DNA from: Chlorokybus atmophyticus
Lineage: Eukaryota; Streptophyta; Chlorokybophyceae; Chlorokybales; Chlorokybaceae
Length of the DNA stretch: 64,000 nucleotides
Assembly (NCBI GenBank): GCA_009103225.1
Contig: RHPI01003369.1
Location: forward strand, 1,392,017 to 1,456,016
Direction of reading: 5' to 3'
How positions within the stretch are numbered: the stretch's first letter is position 1; each line of letters starts with the position of its first letter. Shown here piece by piece: positions 9,899 to 19,140 of the stretch. The notes under the pieces were generated by a model. That model was not told where the DNA came from. It worked only from the letters and a program-made list of their open reading frames with translations, and did not search any database. Both the position numbers and the translations under genes were made by a program.

Positions 9899-10697
9899 CG
9901 GGCGGCAAGGGGCCTGTGGGACGGGCGGCGGCAGGCGGCAGGGGCGGCGGCAGGCGGCAGGGGCGGCGGCGACGTTAAACTAGTGGTAGTTAAAGTGTTT
10001 TATGTTTTTAACTATAATAGTTAAACGCTGCTGCTGGTGCCTAGCCTAGCCTAGCCTAGCTTGCCATGCCATGCATGCCATGCCTAGCCTAGCATGCCTG
10101 TCCTAGTCTAGTTTGTTTTTGTGTGAAGGGATCCGGCCATTCAGGCCTGTCCCTGAAGCATTGCATTGCAGCACAACACATAGTAAAAATACATTGATTG
10201 TATTATATTGTGTGTGTACCACCACGTGGATTCGTGGTGGTGTAAGGGTTTTTCTATTAATTTGGAAACTCCCTTGGGGGGGGGGGCAGTTCGGTGGCAA
10301 CATCGACTGTCTCAGTGCCGCCATTTTGAGCGGTGAGGCCGCCAGAATTTTCTGAGCGGCCGATATCAAACTCACCATTCACAACTGGTCGATATCGGCC
10401 TGTAAGGTCGATTTGACGAGATTTTGGCACCCTGTGTGTCAATCACAGTTGTGAATTGTGCTGGGTTGTACAAAGTGAAAACTTTGAGAAATCATAACTC
10501 GTAAACCGTCGCGTGGATTCGCGCACGGTTTGTTGCAGAGTGAGTGTCTAGTTGAGAGGTGTGTGGAGAGCTCTTTTGGGGCTGTATACTCCACCGTAAC
10601 GCCTCAAAACTTGACGAGACAAAATCATTAGATTTTACCTGTATTGCAGTGCACAATCTGAGTACTTGTGCACTTGCTAACGGCTGTCTTTGGGCAG
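9899..10697 (+). other. Leader between PBS and gag of the young element
   Basis: Untranslated leader of about 800 bp. It contains (GGC)-rich direct repeats (9900-9975), a CTAGC/CATGC repeat block (10034-10110), an 11-G run (10276-10286) and an interrupted GGCCGATATC inverted repeat (about 10358-10402). No coding region is seen; function is unknown beyond the usual packaging and priming role of such leaders. Confidence 0.6.
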
Positions 10698-11897
10698 ATG
10701 TCTGACCAAGGAGAGGGAGGTGAGAAGTACTTTACCGTCCCTGACTCATCGTCATCATACGAACCATCAAGTGATGACAAAGTGAGAGACTCGGACACGA
10801 GTGAGAGCTACAAGCTCACTGAGAGTGACAAGGAGGAAGCTGCGCAGGATAGCGAAGCTTCTCCCAATCAATCTACTCAGAGTGGGCCAACTACAATGGC
10901 ACAGTCTGTCATTGGTGGGGCTATTGAGAAGTTTGCGCGAGAGCGCAAAGCCTTGATCGATGCTCACCCACAGCTTCGTCAGGAAGTGTGGGATGCATGG
11001 GCGCAGACGGTTCGTGATGGCTATGCGACAGACTTTGCCACACTCCCTCGTGGAAGCAAGGAGATGGTGATCCGCATGCTCGAGCATGAGCTGACGAACA
11101 ATGTTCCGCCACTCGTGCGCGGTGATCCGAAGGTGGCTGCTCTGATGGCTGTTTACGATAAGCCTCTCCCTTACCAAGGCAAGCGAATGGCGTTTGAGGC
11201 TTTGGCCAACTTGGGAGTGGAAACCTCACAGCGTTGCAAGGACGTGTTCTGGTACTTGGGACCTAACTTGGAAGACAAGTTGACTGGCCGAGTGCAGTTG
11301 ACGGCACGCCTTGATGCTATGCAGTCTGAGTTGGTGGCGCTGCGCCAACAGGTGGCGGGTGCTACTTCAGAAGCTGGTGCATCAGCGGGGCTGCCGGTTA
11401 CAGCACTGAACAAGCCTGAGAAGTTCAAGCCCAACCGCAGTGTCAGCATCCATGATTGGGTGGTCACTGTTGAGCACTATTTGACAGCACTGAAGCGCCC
11501 AGTTGGTGAGCACATTGCTGTTGCTGAGTTGCTCATGCCATCTGACGCTCTCGCCGAGTGGGCGAGGCAGACAGAGGATGGTGCGGCCAAGACAGTGGAG
11601 GCACTATTCAAGTTCCTTGTGGAGCGCTATGGTGGCATGGATCCAGCTACTCAGGCTCGCAACAAGCTCAACAAGCTGCGACAGAATGGCAGAACGGCTT
11701 CAGTCTATCTGCAGGAGTTCCAAGCGTTGGTGGGCCGCGTGAACAGTGGCCTCATGCCCATGGACAAGGCTGAGCAGTTTGAGTTGTACAAGCGCGGCTT
11801 GGATGCGCGTGTGCGCGATCAGCTGCAGTACAACACGGCAACGGGACTTCCTTGGGTTCCTGAGGACTTGGCCCAGCTGCAGAAGCTGAGCGTGTAA
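10698..11897 (+). CDS. gag: Gag capsid polyprotein of the young element
   Basis: The first ATG of the frame is at 10698 (MSDQGEGGEKYF), giving 399 codons. The N-terminal third is acidic and Ser-rich. The middle part (about residues 195-390) has the retrotransposon Gag pattern: HDWVVTVEHYL, LAEWARQ, ALFKFLVERYG, ARNKLNKLRQ, SVYLQEFQAL and FELYKRGLDARVRDQL. The frame ends at TAA (11895-11897), but the same frame continues downstream into a zinc knuckle and then pol. The TAA therefore separates capsid from nucleocapsid and is probably a recent nonsense change (for example CAA to TAA) or, less likely, a recoding site. Product: the structural protein forming the virus-like particle. Confidence 0.9.
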   Translation: MSDQGEGGEKYFTVPDSSSSYEPSSDDKVRDSDTSESYKLTESDKEEAAQDSEASPNQSTQSGPTTMAQSVIGGAIEKFARERKALIDAHPQLRQEVWDAWAQTVRDGYATDFATLPRGSKEMVIRMLEHELTNNVPPLVRGDPKVAALMAVYDKPLPYQGKRMAFEALANLGVETSQRCKDVFWYLGPNLEDKLTGRVQLTARLDAMQSELVALRQQVAGATSEAGASAGLPVTALNKPEKFKPNRSVSIHDWVVTVEHYLTALKRPVGEHIAVAELLMPSDALAEWARQTEDGAAKTVEALFKFLVERYGGMDPATQARNKLNKLRQNGRTASVYLQEFQALVGRVNSGLMPMDKAEQFELYKRGLDARVRDQLQYNTATGLPWVPEDLAQLQKLSV

Positions 11898-12158
11898 CTG
11901 TACAATGATGACACGGCGGTGCAGGAAAAGGCACATGTGGCAGTTGCGGCCAAGCCGCACGGGGTGGGAGGAAAGCGTTACCCTCAGCCGAGTGCGCACA
12001 CGGCAAAGAAGGCGAAGACATTCACGCCTCCGACCGGTGGCACATCTGCTGGTGGTGCTACACCCGCTGCGGCTCGCACCTGTTACGTCTGTCACCAGCC
12101 GGGCCACATTGCGAAGAACTGCCCCGCCAAGAAGGGCAAGGCCAAGAAGGTTGAATAG
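11898..12158 (+). CDS. Nucleocapsid zinc-knuckle part of Gag
   Basis: In the gag frame, directly after the TAA. It is Lys/Thr/Ala-rich and contains one CCHC knuckle (CYVCHQPGHIAKNC, about 12080-12121) followed by a basic tail KKGKAKKVE. The knuckle binds element RNA. The segment ends at TAG (12156-12158), again in the pol frame. It has no good ATG of its own at the start, which supports its being the C-terminal part of Gag rather than a separate gene. Confidence 0.85.
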   Translation: MYNDDTAVQEKAHVAVAAKPHGVGGKRYPQPSAHTAKKAKTFTPPTGGTSAGGATPAAARTCYVCHQPGHIAKNCPAKKGKAKKVE

Positions 12159-15100
12159 GATTATGCCGTGACTGATGTAGATGCGGTTGATAGCCAGTTG
12201 CTTAAGATGCAAGCAGCAAACTGGTTTGATGATCTGTCTCAAGTGCATGTAATGACACATGCATGGCAAGCACATGACAAGTGGCCACTCTTTGATGTTG
12301 AAAAAGTGGAAGAGAATGCTTGTGTGCTTGTACATGTGGAATTCAACATGCTTACCGATGTGTTGCATGCATTGACTGAGTTGCAGAATAAGCACAGAAC
12401 CTTGAGTATGGTGGTGATGGTGCCAAAGTATTATGGCCCATGGTTAAAACATACTCGCGGAGGGTCTGTGTTGAAGCAATTCAGCAAGCGTGAAACAAGG
12501 ACAGTACGGTTGTTAGCCATATTGATTAACCCTCGCATTAGTCACGGACTCTTGGCTACGTTTCAAGGACGGGTGGTACCTCTGTTGTGGACATTTAGTG
12601 GCACAATGCAAGGTGTAAACAGTTCGTTCTTGATTGACACTAGTGCAACACACAACTTCGTTGAGGAACAATGGGTTGTGCGCAACAAGATAGCGTGTAA
12701 ACCCTCAGCATTTTCAGCTGCCGGTGCGGGGGGTGCGTTGCCAGTGAAAGGGGAAATAAAAATGAAAGTAAAGATTGGTAATTATCATGCCACTCTTACT
12801 TTCATAGTGGTATCCATCGACATATCAGGTGTTGATGTGGTATTAGGACAGGAATGGCAGGAAAATGTCAATATGACATTGGATACTGGCGCACGTTTGT
12901 GCACGGTAAAGAAAGGTCGTAAGCGTGTAACATTGTCTGTGAAAGGGTCACATAGCTTGGACCACAAGCAGCCCGACCCTGCGCTACTCACTGCACTGCA
13001 AGTGAAACGTGCGTTGCGCAAAAACACACCGGCTTTTCTGGTACACTTAACGTCGTCGGACGACTTTGTGCCGGGAAACACAGAAGGTGTTGCAGACATC
13101 ATTGAGAAGTATCAAGATGTGTTCTCAGATGAATTGCCAGGCTTACCTCCTGACCAAGGTGTCGGACACACAATACCACTCATTCTTGACAGTGAGCCTC
13201 CGTTTCGGCCTATATATAGGCTAAGCCCCCGAGAGAGGGGGGAAATGGAAACTCAAATCAAAGAGTTAATGGAAAAGGGATTGATTGAACCGAGTTCTTC
13301 ACCCTTTGGCGCGCCCATCTTGTTTGTGATGAAAAAGAATGGAAAGCTGCGCATGTGTGTGGATTACCGTGCTTTGAACAAGATCACGGTAAAGAATCGA
13401 TACCCGTTGCCCCGGATTGATGATGTGTTTGATAAACTGTCGGGAAATGCGTACTTTAGTACGTTGGACTTGATAAGTGGGTATCATCAAATCCGGATTC
13501 ATCCTTCTGATGTTTACAAGACAGCATTCAGAACACCTTCGGGCCATTATCAATACAAAGTGTTACCTTTTGGATTGACTAATGCGCCGGCAGTGTTTCA
13601 GAAGGAAATGAATAAGATTTTTGGTGGCATACTTGGCAAGTATGTTATGGTTTACTTGGATGACATCATTGTCTTTAGTAAAACCAAGGAAGAGCATAAG
13701 CAGCACTTGGAAGCGGTGTTCGCCTTGCTGCGTACACATCGCTTGTTTGCCAATCTTGCGAAGTGTGACTTCTGCAAGACGGAGTTGCCATTCTTGGGGC
13801 ACATTGTGAGCGGTGCGGGTGTGAAACCTGACCCTCGCAAAGTGCAAGTTGTAAAGGATTGGCCTCAACCTAAGAATATCCATCAGCTACGTTCATTCTT
13901 GGGATTGGCAAACTACTTTCGCAAGTTTATGATGGGGTACTCCACAGTAGTGGTGCCTTTGACAAAATTGTTGCGAAAAGATGCTCCATTCTTATGGACA
14001 GCTGAACAAGAAGCTGCTATGCAACAGGTGAAGCTAGCTTTGACTTCTGCTCCAGTGTTGGCATTGCCAAACTGGGACAAGCATTTCACTGTAGTTAGCG
14101 ATGCGTCCACCCTTGGGTGTGGTGCAGTACTGTTGCAAGATGGCAGACCATGTGCTTATGAGAGTAGGAAGTTCATCCCAGCAGAGGTGAATTACACTAC
14201 CACCGAGCAAGAGTTGCTTGGTATAGTACATGCTCTGGAAACATGGCGATGTTACTTGGAGGGGGTTCAGTTCACAGTGGTGACTGATCATAATCCATTG
14301 GTGTATTTCTCAACACAGCAAAACTTGTCACGAAGGCAAGCCCGCTGGAATGAGTTTCTGTCTCGGTTTACCTTTGAGTGGGTATACCGGCCAGGCAGAA
14401 CCAATGTTGCTGATCCTCTGAGTCGTTGTCCATCATTGTTGGCAGCTATGCGTGCGCAATTGCTTGCGACGCGCGGTACATTGCCACCGGATGATGAGTT
14501 TGTGCAAGCTGTTGTGCAAGGGTATGCTTTTGACCCATGGTTCTCGTCAGAGGACAACGTGCAAAAGCTGAGCAAACGAGACAACTTGTATTATGTGGGC
14601 ACCAGCTTGGTAATACCTGACCATGCTGGATTGCGTGCGAAATGCATAGCTGATGTACACGATCCACCGTACGCTGGGCACTTTGGCAGTCGCAAGACTG
14701 TTAAAGCAGCGCAACAGTTGTATTGGTGGCCATCGTTGCCTGTTGACGTAAAACGGTATGTGGACACGTGTGACAAATGTCAGCGTGATAAGCCGTTACG
14801 TCAGAAACCCGCTGGTTTGCTGCGACCATTGCCTATTCCTGATGGCAAATGGGAAAGTGTGAGTATGGACTTAATTACTGAGCTCCCAGAGACAGCATTA
14901 GGTCACACTGCAGTTGCAGTTTTCGTGGATCGTTTGACAAAAATGGTCCACATTGTCCCTTGTCGCACGGAGATAGGCTCCCGTGAGTTGGTGATGGTTT
15001 TTGTCGCGTCTGTGTTCAAGTTGCATGGCTTGCCCCGCAACTTCGTGTCAGATCGCGATCCGCGATTTGTGGCTCAGTTTTGGAAGTCGCTATGCAGCTT

Positions 15101-15929
15101 CTTACACATTCAGCAGAACATGAGCACTGCTTACCATCCACAGACGGATGGTCAGACAGAACGCGCCAATCAAGTGATTGAGGAAACCATCCGGCATTAT
15201 GTGAGCCCGAATCAGAGTGATTGGGATATTTATCTCCCAATGGCTGAGTTTGCGATCAATAATGCATGGCAAGAGAGTGTGCAGGAGACTCCGTTTTTCT
15301 TGAATTACGGAGTGCATCCACTGAGTCCTGCGAACATTAAGTTGCCCGCTACTGACGTGACTCGCGTACCTGCAGCGCGCGAGATGGCTTCGGCCATGCA
15401 GGATAGGTTAGCGTTGGCAAAAGACTGTCTGCGCGCAGCGCAAGACAGACAAAAAGCCCAAGCTGATGCGCATCGTAGAGAGGCCAACTACGATGTGGGC
15501 TGTTCGGTGCTTTTAAGTACCAAAAACGTATCCATCAAGGGAGTGGGTACCCGCAAGTTTTTCCCTCGCTGGATAGGCCCTTTCAAGATAACTGATCGGG
15601 TCGGCACTCACGCGTATCGTTTGGACTTGCCAAAGTCGATACGTATTCACAATGTGTTTCACGTGAGTGTACTGAAACCATACCGTTCTGACGGTCGGGT
15701 TCAACCTCCTCCACCCCCCGTTGCAGTGGATGGCGACGATACTTTCGAGTATGAGGTGGAAGCAATCCTGAGTCACCGTAAGCCTCGACGCGGACGCGCG
15801 CCGTCTTACTTGGTGAAATGGAAAGGGTATGGTGTTGAGCACAACACGTGGGAGCCCGAAAGGAATCTTACCAACTGCCAAGAGATTCTTCGGGGGTACT
15901 GGAGTGCTGTGTCCACACGCGGACGGTAA
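12159..15929 (+). CDS. pol: Pol: protease, RT, RNase H, integrase, chromodomain
   Basis: One open frame, in the same frame as gag, ending at TAA 15927-15929. Domains in order: protease with LIDTSATHNF at about 12630, where the usual D-S/T-G triad reads D-T-S (12636-12644); RT with MCVDYRALNK, FSTLDL and YLDD at 13653-13664; RNase H with SDAS and TEQELL (about 14050-14390); integrase zinc finger ending CDKC (about 14655-14780); integrase core with SMDLITELP, VSDRDPRF and HPQTDGQTERANQVIEE; chromodomain YLVKWKGYGVEHNTWEPE (about 15745-15900). There is no ATG at the start of the frame (first in-frame ATG 12207), so expression should be as a Gag-Pol product across the TAG. The protease substitution and the two stops make this copy probably non-autonomous. 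Confidence 0.93.
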   Translation, partial: DYAVTDVDAVDSQLLKMQAANWFDDLSQVHVMTHAWQAHDKWPLFDVEKVEENACVLVHVEFNMLTDVLHALTELQNKHRTLSMVVMVPKYYGPWLKHTRGGSVLKQFSKRETRTVRLLAILINPRISHGLLATFQGRVVPLLWTFSGTMQGVNSSFLIDTSATHNFVEEQWVVRNKIACKPSAFSAAGAGGALPVKGEIKMKVKIGNYHATLTFIVVSIDISGVDVVLGQEWQENVNMTLDTGARLCTVKKGRKRVTLSVKGSHSLDHKQPDPALLTALQVKRALRKNTPAFLVHLTSSDDFVPGNTEGVADIIEKYQDVFSDELPGLPPDQGVGHTIPLILDSEPPFRPIYRLSPRERGEMETQIKELMEKGLIEPSSSPFGAPILFVMKKNGKLRMCVDYRALNKITVKNRYPLPRIDDVFDKLSGNAYFSTLDLISGYHQIRIHPSDVYKTAFRTPSGHYQYKVLPFGLTNAPAVFQKEMNKIFGGILGKYVMVYLDDIIVFSKTKEEHKQHLEAVFALLRTHRLFANLAKCDFCKTELPFLGHIVSGAGVKPDPRKVQVVKDWPQPKNIHQLRSFLGLANYFRKFMMGYSTVVVPLTKLLRKDAPFLWTAEQEAAMQQVKLALTSAPVLALPNWDKHFTVVSDASTLGCGAVLLQDGRPCAYESRKFIPAEVNYTTTEQELLGIVHALETWRCYLEGVQFTVVTDHNPLVYFSTQQNLSRRQARWNEFLSRFTFEWVYRPGRTNVADPLSRCPSLLAAMRAQLLATRGTLPPDDEFVQAVVQGYAFDPWFSSEDNVQKLSKRDNLYYVGTSLVIPDHAGLRAKCIADVHDPPYAGHFGSRKTVKAAQQLYWWPSLPVDVKRYVDTCDKCQRDKPLRQKPAGLLRPLPIPDGKWESVSMDLITELPETALGHTAVAVFVDRLTKMVHIVPCRTEIGSRELVMVFVASVFKLHGLPRNFVSDRDPRFVAQFWKSLCSFLHIQQNMSTAYHPQTDGQTERANQVIEETIRHYVSPNQSDWDIYLPMAEFAINNAWQESVQETPFFLNYGVHPLSPANIKLPATDVTRVPAAREMASAMQDRLALAKDCLRAAQDRQKAQADAHRREANYDVGCSVLLSTKNVSIKGVGTRKFFPRWIGPFKITDRVGTHAYRLDLPKSIRIHNVFHVSVLKPYRSDGRVQPPPPPVAVDGDDTFEYEVEAILSHRKPRRGRAPSYLVKWKGYGVEHNTWEPERNLTNCQEILRGYWSAVSTRGR

Positions 15930-16039
15930 AAGGGTGCTGGCAGACATCTTTACCGCTTCGGCCCTGGTTCTCTCACTGCTTTGTTTCTCGGTGCTCATGG
16001 TGGGGCTTTGCTAACCCTTCAATGAGGACATTGAAACCT

Positions 16040-16052
16040 AAGTGGGGGGGAA
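16040..16052 (+). other. Polypurine tract of the young element
   Basis: AAGTGGGGGGGAA lies immediately 5' of the 3' LTR. It is the purine-rich primer site for plus-strand DNA synthesis. Confidence 0.9.
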
Positions 16053-16390
16053 TGTAACGGAGTGCTACCTCTATAGAGGTTCCCCGCCCTTATTTAGGAT
16101 TAAATAAGGGTCCCAACGGGTATATACAGCCAATTAAGCCGTATTAGGGCCGTTAACCTAGTGTTAAGGCCCTAATGTAGTGTTACTTAACTGTAACACT
16201 GATATCGACATGAGACATGAGTCTCATGTTGATATCAGCTGTATGGCGGCACTGCTAACGCAGCAGCCGCCATAGCCAGGGGATCTTCTGCTCCGGCAGT
16301 TGCCCCTGGCGGCGGCGGTGTGGTCGGCGTGGCTGGTGGTGGTGTTGGGGTAGGGGATTAAAGGGAGGAGGAGCACCCCCTCTCCTTACA
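16053..16390 (+). repeat. 3' LTR of the young Ty3/gypsy element
   Basis: 338 bp, about 99% identical to 9547-9884. The C-to-T change in CATGTTGATATC breaks one pair of the 18-bp palindrome that is perfect in the 5' LTR. It is followed by the target duplication GTCGG. Confidence 0.95.
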
Positions 16391-16506
16391 GTCGGGGCGC
16401 ACGTGTGTGCTTGGCAAAGGGGGCAAGGTTCCGGTGTGAATACCATGTCTTGGTGAGAGGGTTGTTGATTGGACCAACTTACAGGTTACAAGGCACGAGC
16501 ACCGTC
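16391..16506 (+). repeat. LTR of old family (right copy, second part)
   Basis: Continuation of the LTR interrupted at 9546. GCTTGGCA, GGCAAGGTTCCGGTGTGAAT and GAGGGTTGTTGATTGGACCA match the inverted left copy at 3150-3260. Similarity ends at CACCGTC (16506). Confidence 0.8.
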
Positions 16507-16911
16507 GTAGCTGAGTTTTAAACCCGTGCGGGTAAAATGGCCGGATTCGCAAGCAATGACTTACGACCTACACACTGACCAACTCGACTACGACCTACAC
16601 AAGACACGCTGCAAAGCACTTGCAAAAGTTATGATGGATATTAGCAATTGCCTCAATCGTCTCACGTGCCACAATTTATTTCTCACGCATCAACCACTGC
16701 AGCAGAAGCCATTGCTGACCGATGGTCGTGAATTTAGATAGACATGTATGTGTATATGCATATACTAAATACACCATATGTACGTATAGGTATACCTATA
16801 ATATATACATAATTATATCGTTTTTGACATTGCTTTGTATATGTGTACACATATATATGTATATATACATATCATATGTATATGATATGTGTAATAATAT
16901 ATGGATTCATA

Positions 16912-16948
<37 letters not shown>

Positions 16949-18770
16949 TTGCACGGTGCCAATAGCTTTAACATGCTTCAAAAAGTGGGTGACTTGGGGA
17001 TTACAACCGTGTGCACACTTTCCTGTAACCAATCATGTAGCTAGCTTAGTTCGCAGATATTTGCAAAAAGCTCCCTGCGTCACCTACGTGAGGTGGCGAT
17101 GAGTTGGGGAAGTTTTACTCATGTCACATGAGTGAAATCAGTTATGTGCGACAAGGATATGTTACTTACCGCAAGAATAAAAGTAAGTAACATTCACAAA
17201 ACTAGCTTGATTCTCTGCTCGCCAACATCGCAATCACTTGCGGTTGAACCTAAGAACCTAAGAATAGAACAAGGCAGAGCTGCTTAATGCCACTTTTTTA
17301 AATTCATGCTAGCCATACCTGGTTTTTCTCTACTGAAGTAATGGATTGCATTAGTAGTGTACTGGTCATCAAAGGTCTTTGATTCTTGAAAGACTTGTGC
17401 TACAATAGCAATCAGCCTGGTAACACTGAATACCATTAGCTCGGCCTTGAAGGTGCCTTTCTGCATGTCCTCAACCGTGGCCCACACTGATGCAGGTTTG
17501 TAGTGCACCAACAACACAACTTGATCCAACAACCATAATAACGTATTAGCCAACATTCTTACCCAATTGTACAATGCACCAACTGATTTTTTAGCCACAG
17601 TCTTGCGCGCCTACCCAGCAACTTTTGTCAAACAAAACTCGTGTAAGGCGTATGCATGTACGCGCGTCATCACAGGTGCGGAACCAAATTAGCAATTGCA
17701 TTGGCCACGCCATCTGGCCAACCTTCACACATAGATTTCGGTCACAATACGTGCTCAAAGTGCCACATACACAGATTTGCAGTGTTTACACGAATGTCTG
17801 ATCCCCACTGCATGCACCGCTGACGCAGAGACAGTGGCAAATGCTCAGCTTCGCTAGCAGCCGAGATAAGGACATCTTTGTAAAGCTTTCAATGAGCAAC
17901 AATCATAGCATTTGTGCAATCAAGCAAGACGATGAAACCGCAAGCTGCAGACGCCAACTTCAACACAAGGTACAAGCGTGAAACTTCGTTGTTCACCCCA
18001 TAATAGCCACACGGGTATGTGGTGATATCGTCATAGGTATTTAAGGCAGCAGCTGTACACACACCTTTACAATCAACTACCAATGACCTCCTGACACATG
18101 CAGAAACTACACTCAAATTACCTGTTGCCAGCACCAATTTTGTACAACTACTGCGAGAGTAGTTGAGACCTGACTCATGAGGTAAACGCTCTTGGCAAGG
18201 TGTAGCATTTTAATATGCGACGCTTCAACCCATCCTGCACAGGTAATCCCAAAGCAACGTTAGGGTGCTTTGAGACCGACCTGTTCATCGTCGCGCCATT
18301 CGGCTTATAGCTCCGCTCATTTATGAACAACAATGAGCTTCTTTAACCACACAGACAAACATGCAACTGAATGGAGGCAGTGACCATGCAGACCTGCTTT
18401 GCCCGCAGCCTTCTCTCATTCAGGACGATAGGCTGCTACAATGTGCGACTCGGATGTCAGCTTATTGCTTATTTTGCGGGCCAGCGATTGCTTCCTGCCC
18501 TTCCGGCATGCTGCAATTATATGCATATACGGGTTAACAATGCTAGTGCATGCGCGCGCTGCATGTGGTCGCGCTTGTGTGAGTGCACAAGTTAACATTG
18601 TCTGTGCTGACAAGTTGACAAGCTGTATGCACGGAGGTAGGATATACCGCATGCTAGAACTGGACCTGTTGTTTGAAGATAAGTGACGACTCTACAATTT
18701 TGTTTTCATTCTCTCTCTCCCCTCTCTACAAGCTCACAAGCTCAAACTGCTGTTATCACTCCGCTATTAT
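16507..18770. other. Gene-poor stretch with AT microsatellite
   Basis: 16741-16950 is an AT/GT-rich microsatellite region (TATATACATA, (TG)n, (TA)n). Minus-strand open frames at 17284-17598 (104 aa) and 17889-18137 (82 aa) have some protein-like composition but match no family I know and show no clear splice partners. I do not call a gene here. Confidence 0.4.
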
Positions 18771-18774
18771 GGTG

Positions 18775-19140
18775 GAGTGGTCGTGTGCGTGTGTGAAGTG
18801 CCTGCATGCGTGTGTGCTCGCGCGCGTGTGAGGTGCCTGCATTTTTATGTGCGCAAATAAGTATATGTTCGTGCCGCAGGCAGTCATTGCTAAGGCAAGC
18901 ACCTGCTATGCATGTGTGCTATGTGTGGGTGATGTGTGTGTGATGTGTGTGCGGTGATACGTGTGAGCGGGTGTGATGTGCCTGGGTGCGTGTAGGTGAT
19001 GTGTGTGGGTAATATGTAAGAAATGTGTGTGACATGTGTGTGGGAGTGATGTGTGGGGCGATGAGGTAGTTAAGGTGTGTGCGGGTGTGAGGTGCCGGCG
19101 TGCACGTGTGGCCGGGGGTGGGGGTGGGGGGTGTAAGCGT
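18775..19140. repeat. GTGTGGGTGATGTG-type minisatellite
   Basis: Degenerate tandem GT-rich repeats built on TGTGTGNGTGATGTG, continuing irregularly from a GTGTGTGAGGTGCCTGC motif. Non-coding. Confidence 0.7.

Larger units (their letters stand above)
9547..16390 (+). mobile_element. Young chromodomain Ty3/gypsy LTR retrotransposon
   Basis: A nearly complete 6,844-bp element. It has two 338-bp LTRs (TGTA...TACA), a primer-binding site next to the 5' LTR, gag, zinc knuckle, protease, RT, RNase H, integrase, chromodomain and a polypurine tract before the 3' LTR. The order RT-RNaseH-integrase plus a C-terminal chromodomain places it with the chromoviruses (Ty3/gypsy). The 5-bp target duplication GTCGG occurs at 9542-9546 and 16391-16395. 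LTRs differ at about 3 of 338 positions, so the insertion is recent. It is inserted into an LTR of the older family. Coding lesions are described with gag and pol. Confidence 0.95.

Noticed and set aside
11895-12158. Genetic code with UAA/UAG as glutamine
   Set aside because: Internal TAG/TAA codons occur in several element ORFs and the host genes end in TGA. However, about 2,400 host codons with roughly 100 Gln use only CAA/CAG, and the long pol frame uses TAR at most at its edges. A TGA also interrupts a conserved frame (about 57316, at a likely Trp site), so ordinary decay fits better. Kept only as a check in the findings.
16741-16950. AT-rich block as an origin or matrix-attachment region
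   Set aside because: It is a simple TA/TG microsatellite; nothing beyond base composition supports a function.
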